NCBI GenBank assembly: GCA_945901045.1
Contig: CAMDKK010000006.1
Location: 1 to 64,000, forward strand
From: Limnohabitans sp. Rim8
Lineage (GTDB): Bacteria; Pseudomonadota; Gammaproteobacteria; Burkholderiales; Burkholderiaceae_C
Direction: 5' to 3'
Length of the DNA: 64,000 bases
The translations under genes were made by a program, and so were the position numbers. Below, piece after piece: positions 32,565-41,488 of the stretch (positions within the stretch are counted from its first letter, which is position 1; each line of letters starts with the position of its first letter). The notes below the pieces were generated by a model, which saw only the letters and a list, made by a program, of their open reading frames with translations, ran no database searches and was not told where the DNA came from.

Positions 32565-33773
32565 ATGATTACCCAGACCACCTCTGACCTGTCAATTGAA
32601 CTTGCCCAATTCCGGCGAGACACGCGCACTTGGCTGGAGGCGAATTGCCCTGCGGAAATGCGGCAACCCATGACCAGCGAGGACGATGTCTGTTGGGGAG
32701 GGCGGAATTTCAAATTCAGCTCAACGGCACAGCGACAGTGGCTTCAAACCATGGCTGCGAAAGGCTGGACCGTACCGACCTGGTCGAAAAGCTATGGCGG
32801 TGGCGGGCTGAGTGGTGAACAGGCCAAAATTCTGGCTCAGGAGATGCGTTCGCTGCGCTGCCGCTCGCCGCTCGCGAGCTTCGGCATCTGGATGCTTGGC
32901 CCCGCATTGCTCAAGTTCGGCTCAGAGGCTCAGAAACTGGCGCACTTGCCCAAGATCGCGCGGGGTGAGATCCGCTGGTGCCAAGGCTACAGCGAGCCCA
33001 ACGCTGGTTCTGATCTGGCCTCTCTGGCCACCCGGGCGGAAGACCATGGTGATCATTTCATTGTCAATGGACAGAAAATATGGACCTCTTATGCCAACCA
33101 TGCTGACTGGATTTTTTGCCTGGTCAGAACCGATGCTGCCAAGAAACACACCGGCATCAGCTTCGTACTCTTCGACATGGCATCACCAGGCGTCAGCACC
33201 AAGCCGATACAGTTGATCTCGGGCAAAAGCCCATTCTGCGAGACCTTTTTCGATGGTGTGCGCGTTGAAAAGAGCAACTTGGTCGGCCAGCAGGGCGGTG
33301 GCTGGGACGTGGCCAAACATTTGCTTGCGCATGAGCGCGAGATGATCGGCAGCATTGGCGACCGTGAAGCGGCTAAGCCGCTGGGCCAGCAGGCAGCCGC
33401 CAAGCTGGGACTGGACGCAACCGGTCGGCTTGATGATGCGATGCTGCGGGCCCAGATCGCCGAATTCGAATGCGATGAATCGGCATTCAGGCTCGCAATG
33501 GAGCGTGCAAGCGATTTGGGCCGGGTCCAACAGGCTCACCCCGCCATGTCTTCGATGCTCAAGTACTACGGCGCCGAGTTGAACAAGCGGCGCTGGGAGT
33601 TGATGATGGCCATCGGAGGAAGCGATGCGCTTGAATGGGAAAGTGACCGCTCGCGCCATGGCGACATCGCCCGTACCTGGTTGCGCACCAAGGCCAACTC
33701 CATCGAGGGTGGCACCAGCGAGGTCCAACTGAACATCATCGCCAAACGCATCCTCGAACTGCCGAATGTATGA
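32565..33773 (+). CDS. Acyl-CoA dehydrogenase, large/catalytic subunit type
   Basis: FAD-dependent acyl-CoA dehydrogenase, 402 residues from the ATG at 32565. A longer frame starts at 32487 but its extra residues are not family-like. Typical segments are QGYSEPNAGSDLASLATRA and IVNGQKIWTSYANHAD. At the end, SIEGGTSEVQLNIIAKRIL contains the flavin-binding EGGTSE region. It resembles the large subunits of pimeloyl-CoA and steroid side-chain dehydrogenases. The next gene is a second, shorter dehydrogenase 52 bases downstream, so an alpha2beta2 enzyme is likely. The substrate is probably a bulky, branched or cyclic acyl-CoA. Confidence 0.88.
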   Translation: MITQTTSDLSIELAQFRRDTRTWLEANCPAEMRQPMTSEDDVCWGGRNFKFSSTAQRQWLQTMAAKGWTVPTWSKSYGGGGLSGEQAKILAQEMRSLRCRSPLASFGIWMLGPALLKFGSEAQKLAHLPKIARGEIRWCQGYSEPNAGSDLASLATRAEDHGDHFIVNGQKIWTSYANHADWIFCLVRTDAAKKHTGISFVLFDMASPGVSTKPIQLISGKSPFCETFFDGVRVEKSNLVGQQGGGWDVAKHLLAHEREMIGSIGDREAAKPLGQQAAAKLGLDATGRLDDAMLRAQIAEFECDESAFRLAMERASDLGRVQQAHPAMSSMLKYYGAELNKRRWELMMAIGGSDALEWESDRSRHGDIARTWLRTKANSIEGGTSEVQLNIIAKRILELPNV

Positions 33774-33825
33774 CTATTTCCTTTGCGCAGTGGCGGCCGC
33801 AATTTAATTTTTATGAAGTGAATCT

Positions 33826-34956
33826 ATGCCATTGATACTGAGTGACGAACAGGCCATGTTGCGCGACAGTGCGCGAGACTTCTTGGCCGAGCAATCGCCT
33901 GTATCCCAGTTGCGTGTCTTGCGGGACACCGCTGATGCGGACGGGTTTTCGCGCACATTGTGGCGTCGTTTCTCTGAGATGGGTTTTACGGGCTTAATGG
34001 TGCCCGAAATGCATGGTGGTTTGGGCCTGGGTTGTGTTGAGGCTGGCATTGTGATGGATCGCATTGGTCATCAACTTTGTGCGTCGCCGCTTCTGGCTTC
34101 AGGCTTGGTGGCCGTGACGGCTTTGCGCCAGGCAGGCAATCCTGGCCAGCAACAGCATTGGTTGCCGCTCCTGGGCAGCGGCACGGCAATTGCGACATTG
34201 GCGGTTGACGAGGGCTCCAAGCACAAGCCTTGGCAGTTCCAGACCCGGGCAATCCCTCGGGGCGATGGCTGGTGCCTGGAGGGCGCCAAGACTCTGGTGC
34301 TCGACGGTCATGTCGCCGATTTGTTGATTGTTGCGGCGAGCCTGGGTGGTGACCCTGACCACACCGGGCTTTTCTTGGTATCTCCCCTGGCGGCGGGTGT
34401 CACTGTCGAGCGCACCGTGATGGTCGACGCACACAATGCTGCGCGTGTGAGCTTGCAAGATGTGCAACTCAGCGCCGACGCCATGCTGGGCTCACCGGAG
34501 TCGGGCGCATCCGCCTTGGCAGCCGCACTCGATGTCGGTCGGGCGGCCGTGGCGTCCGAGTTGATGGGCTTGGCTGATGAGGTCTTTGACCGCACTGTCC
34601 AGTATCTCAAAGATCGCCGCCAGTTCGGTAAACAGATTGGTGAGTTTCAGGCCTTGCAGCACCGCGCTGCGCACCTTTATACTGAATTGCAGATCTCTCA
34701 CGCGGCCGTTCTTAAGGCGAATCAGTTGCTTGATACCGACATCGCCGGTGCTGCCGCAGCCGTCGCTGTAGCCAAGGCCCGAGCAGGTCGCACGGCGACT
34801 CTGGCCGTTCAGGAAGCGGTGCAAATGCATGGTGGCATGGGCATGACCGACGCGTTTGAATTGGGTTTTTTCATGAAACGCGCCAGGGTGTTAGAAGCCC
34901 TTTGGGGCGACAGCAACTTTCATATTGACGCGATGGCCCGCCGACAAGCTTATTGA
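33826..34956 (+). CDS. Acyl-CoA dehydrogenase, small-subunit type
   Basis: 376-residue acyl-CoA dehydrogenase paralogue. The N-terminus LSDEQAMLRDSARDFLAEQ is standard, and the FAD/dimer segment YLKDRRQFGKQIGEFQALQH is intact. The C-terminus reads MHGGMGMTDAFELGFFMKRA and lacks the EGT/EGG motif and an obvious catalytic glutamate. This is the usual picture for the non-catalytic partner in heteromeric dehydrogenases. It lies 52 bases after the large-subunit gene and 21 bases before the kinase-like gene, all on one strand. The three likely form one operon. Confidence 0.87.
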   Translation: MPLILSDEQAMLRDSARDFLAEQSPVSQLRVLRDTADADGFSRTLWRRFSEMGFTGLMVPEMHGGLGLGCVEAGIVMDRIGHQLCASPLLASGLVAVTALRQAGNPGQQQHWLPLLGSGTAIATLAVDEGSKHKPWQFQTRAIPRGDGWCLEGAKTLVLDGHVADLLIVAASLGGDPDHTGLFLVSPLAAGVTVERTVMVDAHNAARVSLQDVQLSADAMLGSPESGASALAAALDVGRAAVASELMGLADEVFDRTVQYLKDRRQFGKQIGEFQALQHRAAHLYTELQISHAAVLKANQLLDTDIAGAAAAVAVAKARAGRTATLAVQEAVQMHGGMGMTDAFELGFFMKRARVLEALWGDSNFHIDAMARRQAY

Positions 34957-34977
34957 ATTATTCTTCATGAGTACACC

Positions 34978-36042
34978 ATGACCCACCTGCTCACAGAACA
35001 AGACAACATGACCCCTATTGAAGGCATCGACATTCCCAAGGTCACCGCTTGGCTCGCTCAGCACACTGAAATCAACGCGCCTCTGCAGTTCAGATTGATT
35101 GCTGGAGGCCGATCAAACATGACGTTCACGGTCAGCGATGCCGTGGGCAGGCGTTTTGTCCTGCGCCGTCCTCCTTTGGGTCATCTGCTGCCCAGCGCCC
35201 ATGACATGGCGCGCGAGCACAGGTTGATGGCTTCGTTGGCAGGCACCGCAGTCCCTGTGCCCGAAATGGTGGGGCTTTGCCAAGACACAACGGTCAATGG
35301 TCGCGATTTTTATGTGATGCGATTTCTCGATGGCGTCGTGGTGCGTGACATTGACGCCGGCCGCAGCCTGACCGAAGCGGTGCGCGCGCAGATGAGCCAT
35401 GCATTGATCGACACGCTGTGTGCCCTGCACCGGGTCGACATTGATGCTGTGGGGCTTGGCAATTTTGCCAAGCGAGAAGGCTATATCGAGCGCCAGCTCA
35501 AGCGTTGGTCGGGCCAGTGGGAACAGTCCAAAACGCGTGATCTGCCTCTGATTGATGTGGTTCGCAATGCCCTCGGTGAACGCATGCCGACACCTTCCAA
35601 GGCGACCATTGCCCATGGCGACTACAGGTTGTCGAACTGCATGATGAACCTCGACGGGTCCGTTGCTGGCGTGCTGGACTGGGAGCTGTGCACCTTGGGC
35701 GAGCCCATGGCCGACCTTGGAGGCTTGCTAGGCTACTGGCACGACCCTCAGACGCCGAGCGAGGGGGGTGACCCACTGACCACCGGCTTACCAGGTTTTT
35801 TGAGCGCAGACGAGATGGCCGGCCTTTATGCACAGGCTATGGGCGTTTCGCTTCAGACGGTTGATTACTACCGCGCTTTCGCACAATGGCGACTGGCCTG
35901 CATCGGCGAGGGGGTTTATGCCCGTTACCTTGGTGGTCAGCAAGGATCTCAGGACGAGCAGTTGGACCTTGATAAGTACAAGGCATCCATTCCGCGTCGG
36001 GTCGAGGCCGCAGCGCGCCTTCTGGGACTGGCTGCAAAATGA
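34978..36042 (+). CDS. APH-family phosphotransferase (LvaA/ACAD10-11 kinase-like)
   Basis: Aminoglycoside-phosphotransferase-fold kinase, 354 residues. The Brenner motif is HGDYRLSN (His213, Asp215, Asn220) and the metal-binding aspartate is Asp234 in VLDWE. The N-lobe has LIAGGRSNMTF, a glycine loop typical of the acyl-CoA-linked branch, and RFVLRRPP with the ATP-binding lysine position taken by Arg. Proteins of this branch stand next to acyl-CoA dehydrogenases. In levulinate catabolism LvaA phosphorylates a 4-hydroxyacyl-CoA, and the animal ACAD10/11 enzymes carry the same domain. Here two dehydrogenase genes precede it and an ACAD11-type gene lies 4 kb away. Antibiotic resistance is not implied. 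Confidence 0.85.
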   Translation: MTHLLTEQDNMTPIEGIDIPKVTAWLAQHTEINAPLQFRLIAGGRSNMTFTVSDAVGRRFVLRRPPLGHLLPSAHDMAREHRLMASLAGTAVPVPEMVGLCQDTTVNGRDFYVMRFLDGVVVRDIDAGRSLTEAVRAQMSHALIDTLCALHRVDIDAVGLGNFAKREGYIERQLKRWSGQWEQSKTRDLPLIDVVRNALGERMPTPSKATIAHGDYRLSNCMMNLDGSVAGVLDWELCTLGEPMADLGGLLGYWHDPQTPSEGGDPLTTGLPGFLSADEMAGLYAQAMGVSLQTVDYYRAFAQWRLACIGEGVYARYLGGQQGSQDEQLDLDKYKASIPRRVEAAARLLGLAAK

Positions 36043-36061
36043 GGCGTGATTCTGGTGAACA

Positions 36062-37474
36062 TCACAGCATCTCTTCGACAGGGGTGTCTAGTGGCGCCAG
36101 CATCAAAGCTTGGCGACGCCAGCCACCCCAGCAGTAATAAGCCCATGCGATTGCGGCGGAAAAGATCGAACCAAATGGAAAGCTCCACCAAATAGCATCT
36201 TCCCCCAGCCATGGACGCAGCAGCACCGCGAAAGGTACCCGGATGCCCCACATCGTCACGGCAAAGATCAGCATGGGTGCAAGCATCGCACCGTTGGCAC
36301 GTATCACGCCAAACAAACCCATGCTGGCAGACAGAGCGATCCACCCCCACAGCGCATGCGAATTGATGTGCCTGGCCTTTTCAAGCACCTCGCCACCTTC
36401 AGGGATGAATAAGCGCAGGGGTGCATCGCCCAGCGCGTAAATGACTGCGGTGGCGCAGGCCGATATCGCCAGACCCATCAGGCAGCCGTGCAGGGCTATT
36501 TTCTCAACCCGTCGCCACTGTGATGCACCGATATTCATTGCCGCCATGGTGGACATCGATGTGGTCAGCGCGTTGGATGGCATTTGCACATAGATCCAGA
36601 GCTGGGCTGCACCGCTGTAAGCAGCCGCAGTGGCTGCACCATAGCTGTTGACCAAGGCCAGCAGTGCAAAGTAGCTGCCTTGTACGACCAAGGTCTCCAT
36701 CGCCATGGGTACGCCTCTGCGTGCCAGCAAGCCGAGCAATACCGGGTCGGGACGCAGGTGGCGGATGTCGTCGCCGTGCAAGGCAATTGGCAAGCGTTTG
36801 ACGTAGATGTAGACCACCAGCGCACAAAGCGCGCTTGCACTGCCCAGCAAGTTGGCCACGCCCAGCCCAGCAATACCCAGCTGAGGAAGGCCGAAAGAGC
36901 CTTGCAACAAAAGGGGTCCAAGCACCACAGAAAGTGCAATCCACAGCACGGTGAATTTGAACGGTGTGCGTGAGTCGCCGGCACCCCGCATCATCATCAC
37001 CATGACCAAGTAGGTAAAGATGCTGGGCATCGTCAGGCATGTGTAGCGCAGGTGAGTGACAGCAAACGCATGTGCCGGCTCGGGCGTTCCCATCCAGGTG
37101 ACCACCGCAGGCGTTAACAGCCACCCGGCAATGGCCAGCACCAGTGAAAAACCGATGACAAAAATGACGGCACCACCGACCACACGTTTAACCGCATGCA
37201 GGTCACCAGCGCCCAGCGACTGTCCAATCGCCACGGCGGCGGCTGTGCCAATGCCCATGGCCGCACCCATCACCATCATCATGATCACGTTGGCGGTGGC
37301 CACGGCGGTCAATGCGTTTGCCCCAAGGACTTGGCCTACCCAGATCGCCCCCCAGGTGCCCGCCAGCGAATGCAGCAGGTTGGTCGTCAGCAAGGGGAGT
37401 GCAAAAATAGCCAGTGTCGGTGTGATCGGGCCAGAAATGAAGCGGTTGTGCGCCGCATGAGGGTTGGGGCTCAC
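36062..37474 (-). CDS. MATE family efflux transporter
   Basis: Multidrug and toxin extrusion-type membrane protein, 470 residues with about 12 hydrophobic helices in two similar halves; the segments at GPITPTLAIFALPLLTTNLL and the later NIGASQWRRVEKIA are recognisable MATE pieces. The start is a GTG that overlaps the acyl-CoA synthetase stop by 4 bases, so it is the last gene of a six-gene minus-strand operon of acyl-CoA metabolism. MATE proteins exchange cations (Na+ or H+) for drugs or metabolites. Its place suggests export of a toxic acid or intermediate, which is inference. Confidence 0.9.
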   Translation of the reverse strand: MSPNPHAAHNRFISGPITPTLAIFALPLLTTNLLHSLAGTWGAIWVGQVLGANALTAVATANVIMMMVMGAAMGIGTAAAVAIGQSLGAGDLHAVKRVVGGAVIFVIGFSLVLAIAGWLLTPAVVTWMGTPEPAHAFAVTHLRYTCLTMPSIFTYLVMVMMMRGAGDSRTPFKFTVLWIALSVVLGPLLLQGSFGLPQLGIAGLGVANLLGSASALCALVVYIYVKRLPIALHGDDIRHLRPDPVLLGLLARRGVPMAMETLVVQGSYFALLALVNSYGAATAAAYSGAAQLWIYVQMPSNALTTSMSTMAAMNIGASQWRRVEKIALHGCLMGLAISACATAVIYALGDAPLRLFIPEGGEVLEKARHINSHALWGWIALSASMGLFGVIRANGAMLAPMLIFAVTMWGIRVPFAVLLRPWLGEDAIWWSFPFGSIFSAAIAWAYYCWGGWRRQALMLAPLDTPVEEML

Positions 37475-39177
37475 GACCCCGCCATAGCACCAGGCTCGGC
37501 TGGGCGGCGGATCTCGGCCAGGGCAGCCAGCCTGATTTCCCGCTTGAAGATCTTGCCCGAAGGTGTGCGCTGCAGTGGCGCGGGGGATCGAACGATGTAT
37601 CGGGGCACTGCAAAGCGGGCCAGTTGTCCGTTTAAAAATTCGCGCAGTGCATCCAGGTCGAGTTCGGGGTTGCCATAGAGGGTTGCGCCGACTTCTTCGC
37701 CCAGGCGTTCGTCAGGGACGGCATAGACTGCCGCCTCATGCACGTCGGGGTGCAGTAACAGAGCGGCCTCCACCAAACCACAGCCGATGTTTTCGCCTCC
37801 GCGGATGATCAAGTCCTTGATGCGGTCGACGATGTACAAAAAACCATCGTCATCCAGGTAGGCCACATCGCCGGTTCGGAACCAGTCACCCATGAACGAT
37901 TTTGCAGTGACTTCGGGCTGATTCCAGTAGCCTGAAAACAACGCCGTGCCGCGCACCAACAACTCGCCGCGCTGACCTGTGGGCAGCGCTTGACCCGCCT
38001 CGTCAATGATCTTGAGCTGCATCACTTGAGAGCAACGACCTGAGCTTTCCGGATGGTCCAGGTAATCCTGGCCACCGATGCCCGTGCCGATGGCGTTGGT
38101 TTCCGTCATGCCCCAGCCGGTGCCGGGCAGGGCATTCTGAAAACTCGCAGCGATCTGTCCCACTTGCTCGGGGGCCCTGGGCGCACCACCTCCGCCTAAG
38201 GCCAACAAGCTGCTCAGGTTGTAGGCCTTGCTTTGCGCAACGCGAACCAGGTCGCCGGACATGGCCGCTGGCGCGACCATAGAAGTCAGACGCTTGGCAT
38301 CGATCAGGGCAGCAGCGGCCTGCACATCCCAGCGGTACATACAAACCATTCGGCGCTGCGTCCTGTAGCTTGAAAGAAAACTTGCGTGCAAGCCCGTGAC
38401 GTGAAACAAGGGCACCGCCAACAGGGTGCCCGGTTGATCCAGCAGGGGATCACCCGGGGCGGGGGGCACAATCCCAGCAACCGCATCACCCACGAGCCGA
38501 TCAAGTTCCCATGACAGCAGAGAAGCCAATATATTGCGGTGACTGGAGACCACGCCCTTCGGGTGGCCTGTCGAGCCGGATGTGTAAAGAATTGTCGCTG
38601 CATCATCCTGCGCAATGTCGCTTGGCGGCATCACAGCAGGCGCTGCCTCGGTTAACGTGGCGAGCAGCCGGACGCCGGGTGCCAGCGGCAGGGCAGGGCG
38701 CACCGCCAGAACTTGCAGCCCGGGCGGCGCCGAAGTCAAACGGCTTAAGCGCTCTTGGTCGGCCAGCAGCACGCGCGCCCCACTGTCGCTCAGGGCATAG
38801 CCCATTTCATCAGCCTGCCAATGCGCGTTCATCGCCACAGCGATCGCTCCGATCGATGTCACCGCCGTAAAGGCCAGAACCCACTCCGGGTAGTTGCGCA
38901 TGGCGATGGCAACACGGTCGCCTTGACGTACACCGCACTCGTGTACCAAAACGTGGCCGATCCGTGAGGCCGACTCCCAAGCCTGCGCAAAGCTCCAGTG
39001 TTCGTCTTGGTAACTCAAAAAAGGCATGGGGGAGGCCGTGGACTCGAAGAGCGCACGCAGCGATTGAGGTGCGTTAAGGAAGACCCTCAGCGCACGCCCC
39101 TGCACCACTTCATCTGCCAATTCATGGGGTCGGCCGGGGCCGGTGAATGCTGCAATGGCCTGCTGTCTGGTCGTCAT
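37471..39177 (-). CDS. AMP-dependent acyl-CoA synthetase
   Basis: ANL-superfamily ligase, 568 residues from the ATG at 39177; the frame extends to 39321, but that part lies within the preceding hydratase gene. The P-loop is TILYTSGSTGHPKG. The later motifs are GWGMTETNAIGTG, GDWFRTGDVAYLDDDGFLYIVDR, the hinge IKDLIIRGGENIG and the catalytic-lysine region TPSGKIFKREIR. It lies 19 bases after the enoyl-CoA hydratase gene and overlaps the MATE gene. It should activate the operon's starting acid. Medium-chain, cyclic or aryl acids are all possible. Confidence 0.9.
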   Translation of the reverse strand: MTTRQQAIAAFTGPGRPHELADEVVQGRALRVFLNAPQSLRALFESTASPMPFLSYQDEHWSFAQAWESASRIGHVLVHECGVRQGDRVAIAMRNYPEWVLAFTAVTSIGAIAVAMNAHWQADEMGYALSDSGARVLLADQERLSRLTSAPPGLQVLAVRPALPLAPGVRLLATLTEAAPAVMPPSDIAQDDAATILYTSGSTGHPKGVVSSHRNILASLLSWELDRLVGDAVAGIVPPAPGDPLLDQPGTLLAVPLFHVTGLHASFLSSYRTQRRMVCMYRWDVQAAAALIDAKRLTSMVAPAAMSGDLVRVAQSKAYNLSSLLALGGGGAPRAPEQVGQIAASFQNALPGTGWGMTETNAIGTGIGGQDYLDHPESSGRCSQVMQLKIIDEAGQALPTGQRGELLVRGTALFSGYWNQPEVTAKSFMGDWFRTGDVAYLDDDGFLYIVDRIKDLIIRGGENIGCGLVEAALLLHPDVHEAAVYAVPDERLGEEVGATLYGNPELDLDALREFLNGQLARFAVPRYIVRSPAPLQRTPSGKIFKREIRLAALAEIRRPAEPGAMAGS

Positions 39178-39196
39178 GGCGTTTTCGACCGTTAAC

Positions 39197-40024
39197 TTAA
39201 CGACCCTTGAAGACCGGTTCGCGTTTGGCGACAAAGGCCTGCGTAGCCTCGCGGTGGTCTTCAGTCTGCCCACAGTGGACGTGGTGGGTGGCTTCCAGGT
39301 CCAAGCAATCGTCGACTTCACCCGCCATCGCGCGATTGAGGTTTTCTTTCATGTAACGGTAAGCCACAGTCGGGCCATTGGCTAAACGCAAGGCGATCTC
39401 GTGCGCCTTGGTCATCAGATCTTCGGGGGCGCAGACCCAGTTGGTCAGGCCCAGTCGAAGAGCTTCGTCGGCCGATACCCGATCAGACAGGTAGTACATC
39501 TCCCGCGCTTTGGCCGAACCGACGAGCTGGGTCAGAAAGTAGGTGCCGCCGTAGTCGCCCGAGAAACCCACGCGTGCGAAAGCTGTTGTCATGATCGCGT
39601 TGCTGGCCATCACGCGCAAGTCGCAAGCCAGCGCCAGCGACAAGCCTGCGCCCGCCGCTGCACCGGGCAGCGCAGCGATCGTTGGCTTGGGCATTTTGAA
39701 CAGCTTGCCGGCAGTCGCACGCTGGTTCAAGCGTTGGCGTGCAATGGCTTCGTCAATGGTCTGCGCACCCACGGTGCCATCGCCCGAAGCAGCCATGCCT
39801 TTGACATCTCCGCCAGCGCAAAAGCCTTTGCCCGCGCCGGTCAGCACCAAGCATTTGACAGCCGGGTTGAACTCGGCCTCAGCGAGTTGCTCCTGCAAGG
39901 CTTTGTTCATGGCTTTCGACATGGCATTGCGCGCTTCGGGACGGTTGAGCGTCAGCGTCAGGACGCCCTCGTCAAGGGTCGCGATCAGGTCGGGGGTGCC
40001 GGTGTCTAGGCTTTGTGCTGTCAT
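39197..40024 (-). CDS. Enoyl-CoA hydratase/isomerase family protein
   Basis: Crotonase-fold protein, 275 residues. The oxyanion-hole segments are GAGKGFCAGGDVKGM and ALPGAAAGAGLSLALACDLR. At the first catalytic position the usual Glu (PEILLG-type) is absent; the sequence is FARVGFSGDYGGTYFL with an aspartate where PaaG-like isomerases have one. A Glu remains in KAREMYYLSDR. Hydratase or isomerase activity cannot be decided. AAAGGAG precedes the ATG. Gaps of 57 and 19 bases to its neighbours place it firmly in the MoxR-to-MATE operon. Confidence 0.89.
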   Translation of the reverse strand: MTAQSLDTGTPDLIATLDEGVLTLTLNRPEARNAMSKAMNKALQEQLAEAEFNPAVKCLVLTGAGKGFCAGGDVKGMAASGDGTVGAQTIDEAIARQRLNQRATAGKLFKMPKPTIAALPGAAAGAGLSLALACDLRVMASNAIMTTAFARVGFSGDYGGTYFLTQLVGSAKAREMYYLSDRVSADEALRLGLTNWVCAPEDLMTKAHEIALRLANGPTVAYRYMKENLNRAMAGEVDDCLDLEATHHVHCGQTEDHREATQAFVAKREPVFKGR

Positions 40025-40081
40025 GGGTGTTTACTCCTTTGGGGTTGTCGGACAAGCTCGGCTGATGGTTCAGCTTCTGGT

Positions 40082-41410
40082 TCAGTTGCGCCAGACCATC
40101 GTCGCGCTCATGTCTTCAACGGCGGATTCGGTCGCACGGATCTCGTGGCGACCCACCACCAAGTGGTGAACTTCGTCCGGGCCATCGGCCAGACGCAAGG
40201 TGCGCTGGGAGGCGTACATCTTGGCCAGCGGCGTCTTCTGCGAAACACCCAAAGCGCCGTACATCTGGATCGCCTGGTCGATGATTTCGCAGACACGTTG
40301 AGGCACCATGGCTTTGACCATGTGGACCCAGACCCTTGCTTCGCGGTTGCCCAGCACATCCATCGCTTTGGCGGCCTTGAGCACCATCATGCGCATCGCT
40401 TCGATGTCGATGCGGGCGCGAGAAATGATTTCCACATTGCCGCCCAGCCAGACCAGTTGCTTGCCGAATGCTTCACGCGAAATACCGCGTTTGACCAGCA
40501 ATTCGAGGGCTTTTTCGGCTTGGCCGATAGAACGCATACAGTGGTGAATACGGCCTGGCCCGAGGCGAAGTTGAGAAATTTCGAAGCCACGACCTTCACC
40601 GAGCAGCATGTTGTCCTTGGGCACACGCACGTTGTCGAACACGATGTGCATGTGGCCGTGCGGTGCATGGTCTTCAGAGAACACATGCATAGGGCCAATG
40701 ATATTGACGCCCGGTGTGTCCTTGGGGATCAGGATCATGGACTGCTGCTGGTGGGGTGCTGCATCGGGGCTGGAGCGCACCATCGTGATCAGAATTTTGC
40801 AGCGCGGACTGCCCGCGCCCGAGATGTAGTGCTTTTCGCCATTGATGACCCATTCGTCACCTTCGAGCACCGCGCTGGTCGCGACGTTTTTTGCATCGGA
40901 GGACGCGAAGCCGACTTCGGTCATCGCGTAAGCGGAGCGAATTTCGCCATCCAACAGGGGTTTGAGCCATTTTTCTTTTTGCGCTGGGGTGCCCACGCGC
41001 TCGAGTACTTCCATGTTGCCGGTGTCCGGTGCAGAGCAGTTCATGCACTCGGAAGCCATGGGGCTTTTGCCGAGTTCGGCTGCGATGTAGGCGTAGTCCA
41101 GGTTGGACAGGCCTTCACCGGTGTTGGAATCGGGCAGGAAGAAGTTCCACAGGCCTTCTTTTTTGGCTTGGTTTTTCGCGGCGTTGAGCAGGTCGAGCTG
41201 GCCTGGGGCGTATTCCCAGCGCTCGGCACCGGTGCGGCCTTCGCCCAGCGCGTTGTACTTTTCGGCCATGGGGTTGACGGTCTCAACGATAAAACGTTTG
41301 ACATGTTCATACAGCGGCCTCGATTTTTCCGACATACGCAGGTCGTTAAGCGGGTCGCTGGGGTCCAGCGAGAACGCTGAGGCGGTGGGTAGGGCGGTGG
41401 CTTGGGTCAT
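40082..41410 (-). CDS. Acyl-CoA dehydrogenase, ACAD11/LvaC type
   Basis: 442-residue acyl-CoA dehydrogenase, longer than the 380-residue norm. The C-terminal motif QRTLRLADGPDEVHHLVVGR is that of the ACAD10/11 branch, in which the dehydrogenase works together with an APH-type kinase domain on hydroxyacyl-CoAs. Other marks are TEVGFASSDAKNVAT, VINGEKHYISGAGSPRCKI and ARIDIEAMRMMVLKAA. GAGGAA lies 7 bases before the ATG. The matching kinase gene at 35-36 kb is separate. It lies 78 bases downstream of the VWA gene and 57 before the hydratase. Substrate chain length is unknown. Confidence 0.88.
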   Translation of the reverse strand: MTQATALPTASAFSLDPSDPLNDLRMSEKSRPLYEHVKRFIVETVNPMAEKYNALGEGRTGAERWEYAPGQLDLLNAAKNQAKKEGLWNFFLPDSNTGEGLSNLDYAYIAAELGKSPMASECMNCSAPDTGNMEVLERVGTPAQKEKWLKPLLDGEIRSAYAMTEVGFASSDAKNVATSAVLEGDEWVINGEKHYISGAGSPRCKILITMVRSSPDAAPHQQQSMILIPKDTPGVNIIGPMHVFSEDHAPHGHMHIVFDNVRVPKDNMLLGEGRGFEISQLRLGPGRIHHCMRSIGQAEKALELLVKRGISREAFGKQLVWLGGNVEIISRARIDIEAMRMMVLKAAKAMDVLGNREARVWVHMVKAMVPQRVCEIIDQAIQMYGALGVSQKTPLAKMYASQRTLRLADGPDEVHHLVVGRHEIRATESAVEDMSATMVWRN

Positions 41411-41488
41411 AAAAGGGTTCCTCAGGTTGGAATATTGATATTAGATGAAGCTGAAAGATAAAGGTGTATCTGATATCCCGAACGTGAC

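Noticed and set aside
34978..36042. Aminoglycoside resistance gene
   Set aside because: The APH fold is present, but the subfamily and neighbours are those of acyl-CoA-linked kinases.
40013..41380. Long plus-strand frame of 455 codons
   Set aside because: It lies opposite the acyl-CoA dehydrogenase gene and shows the His- and Phe-rich composition of antisense frames in GC-rich codons.
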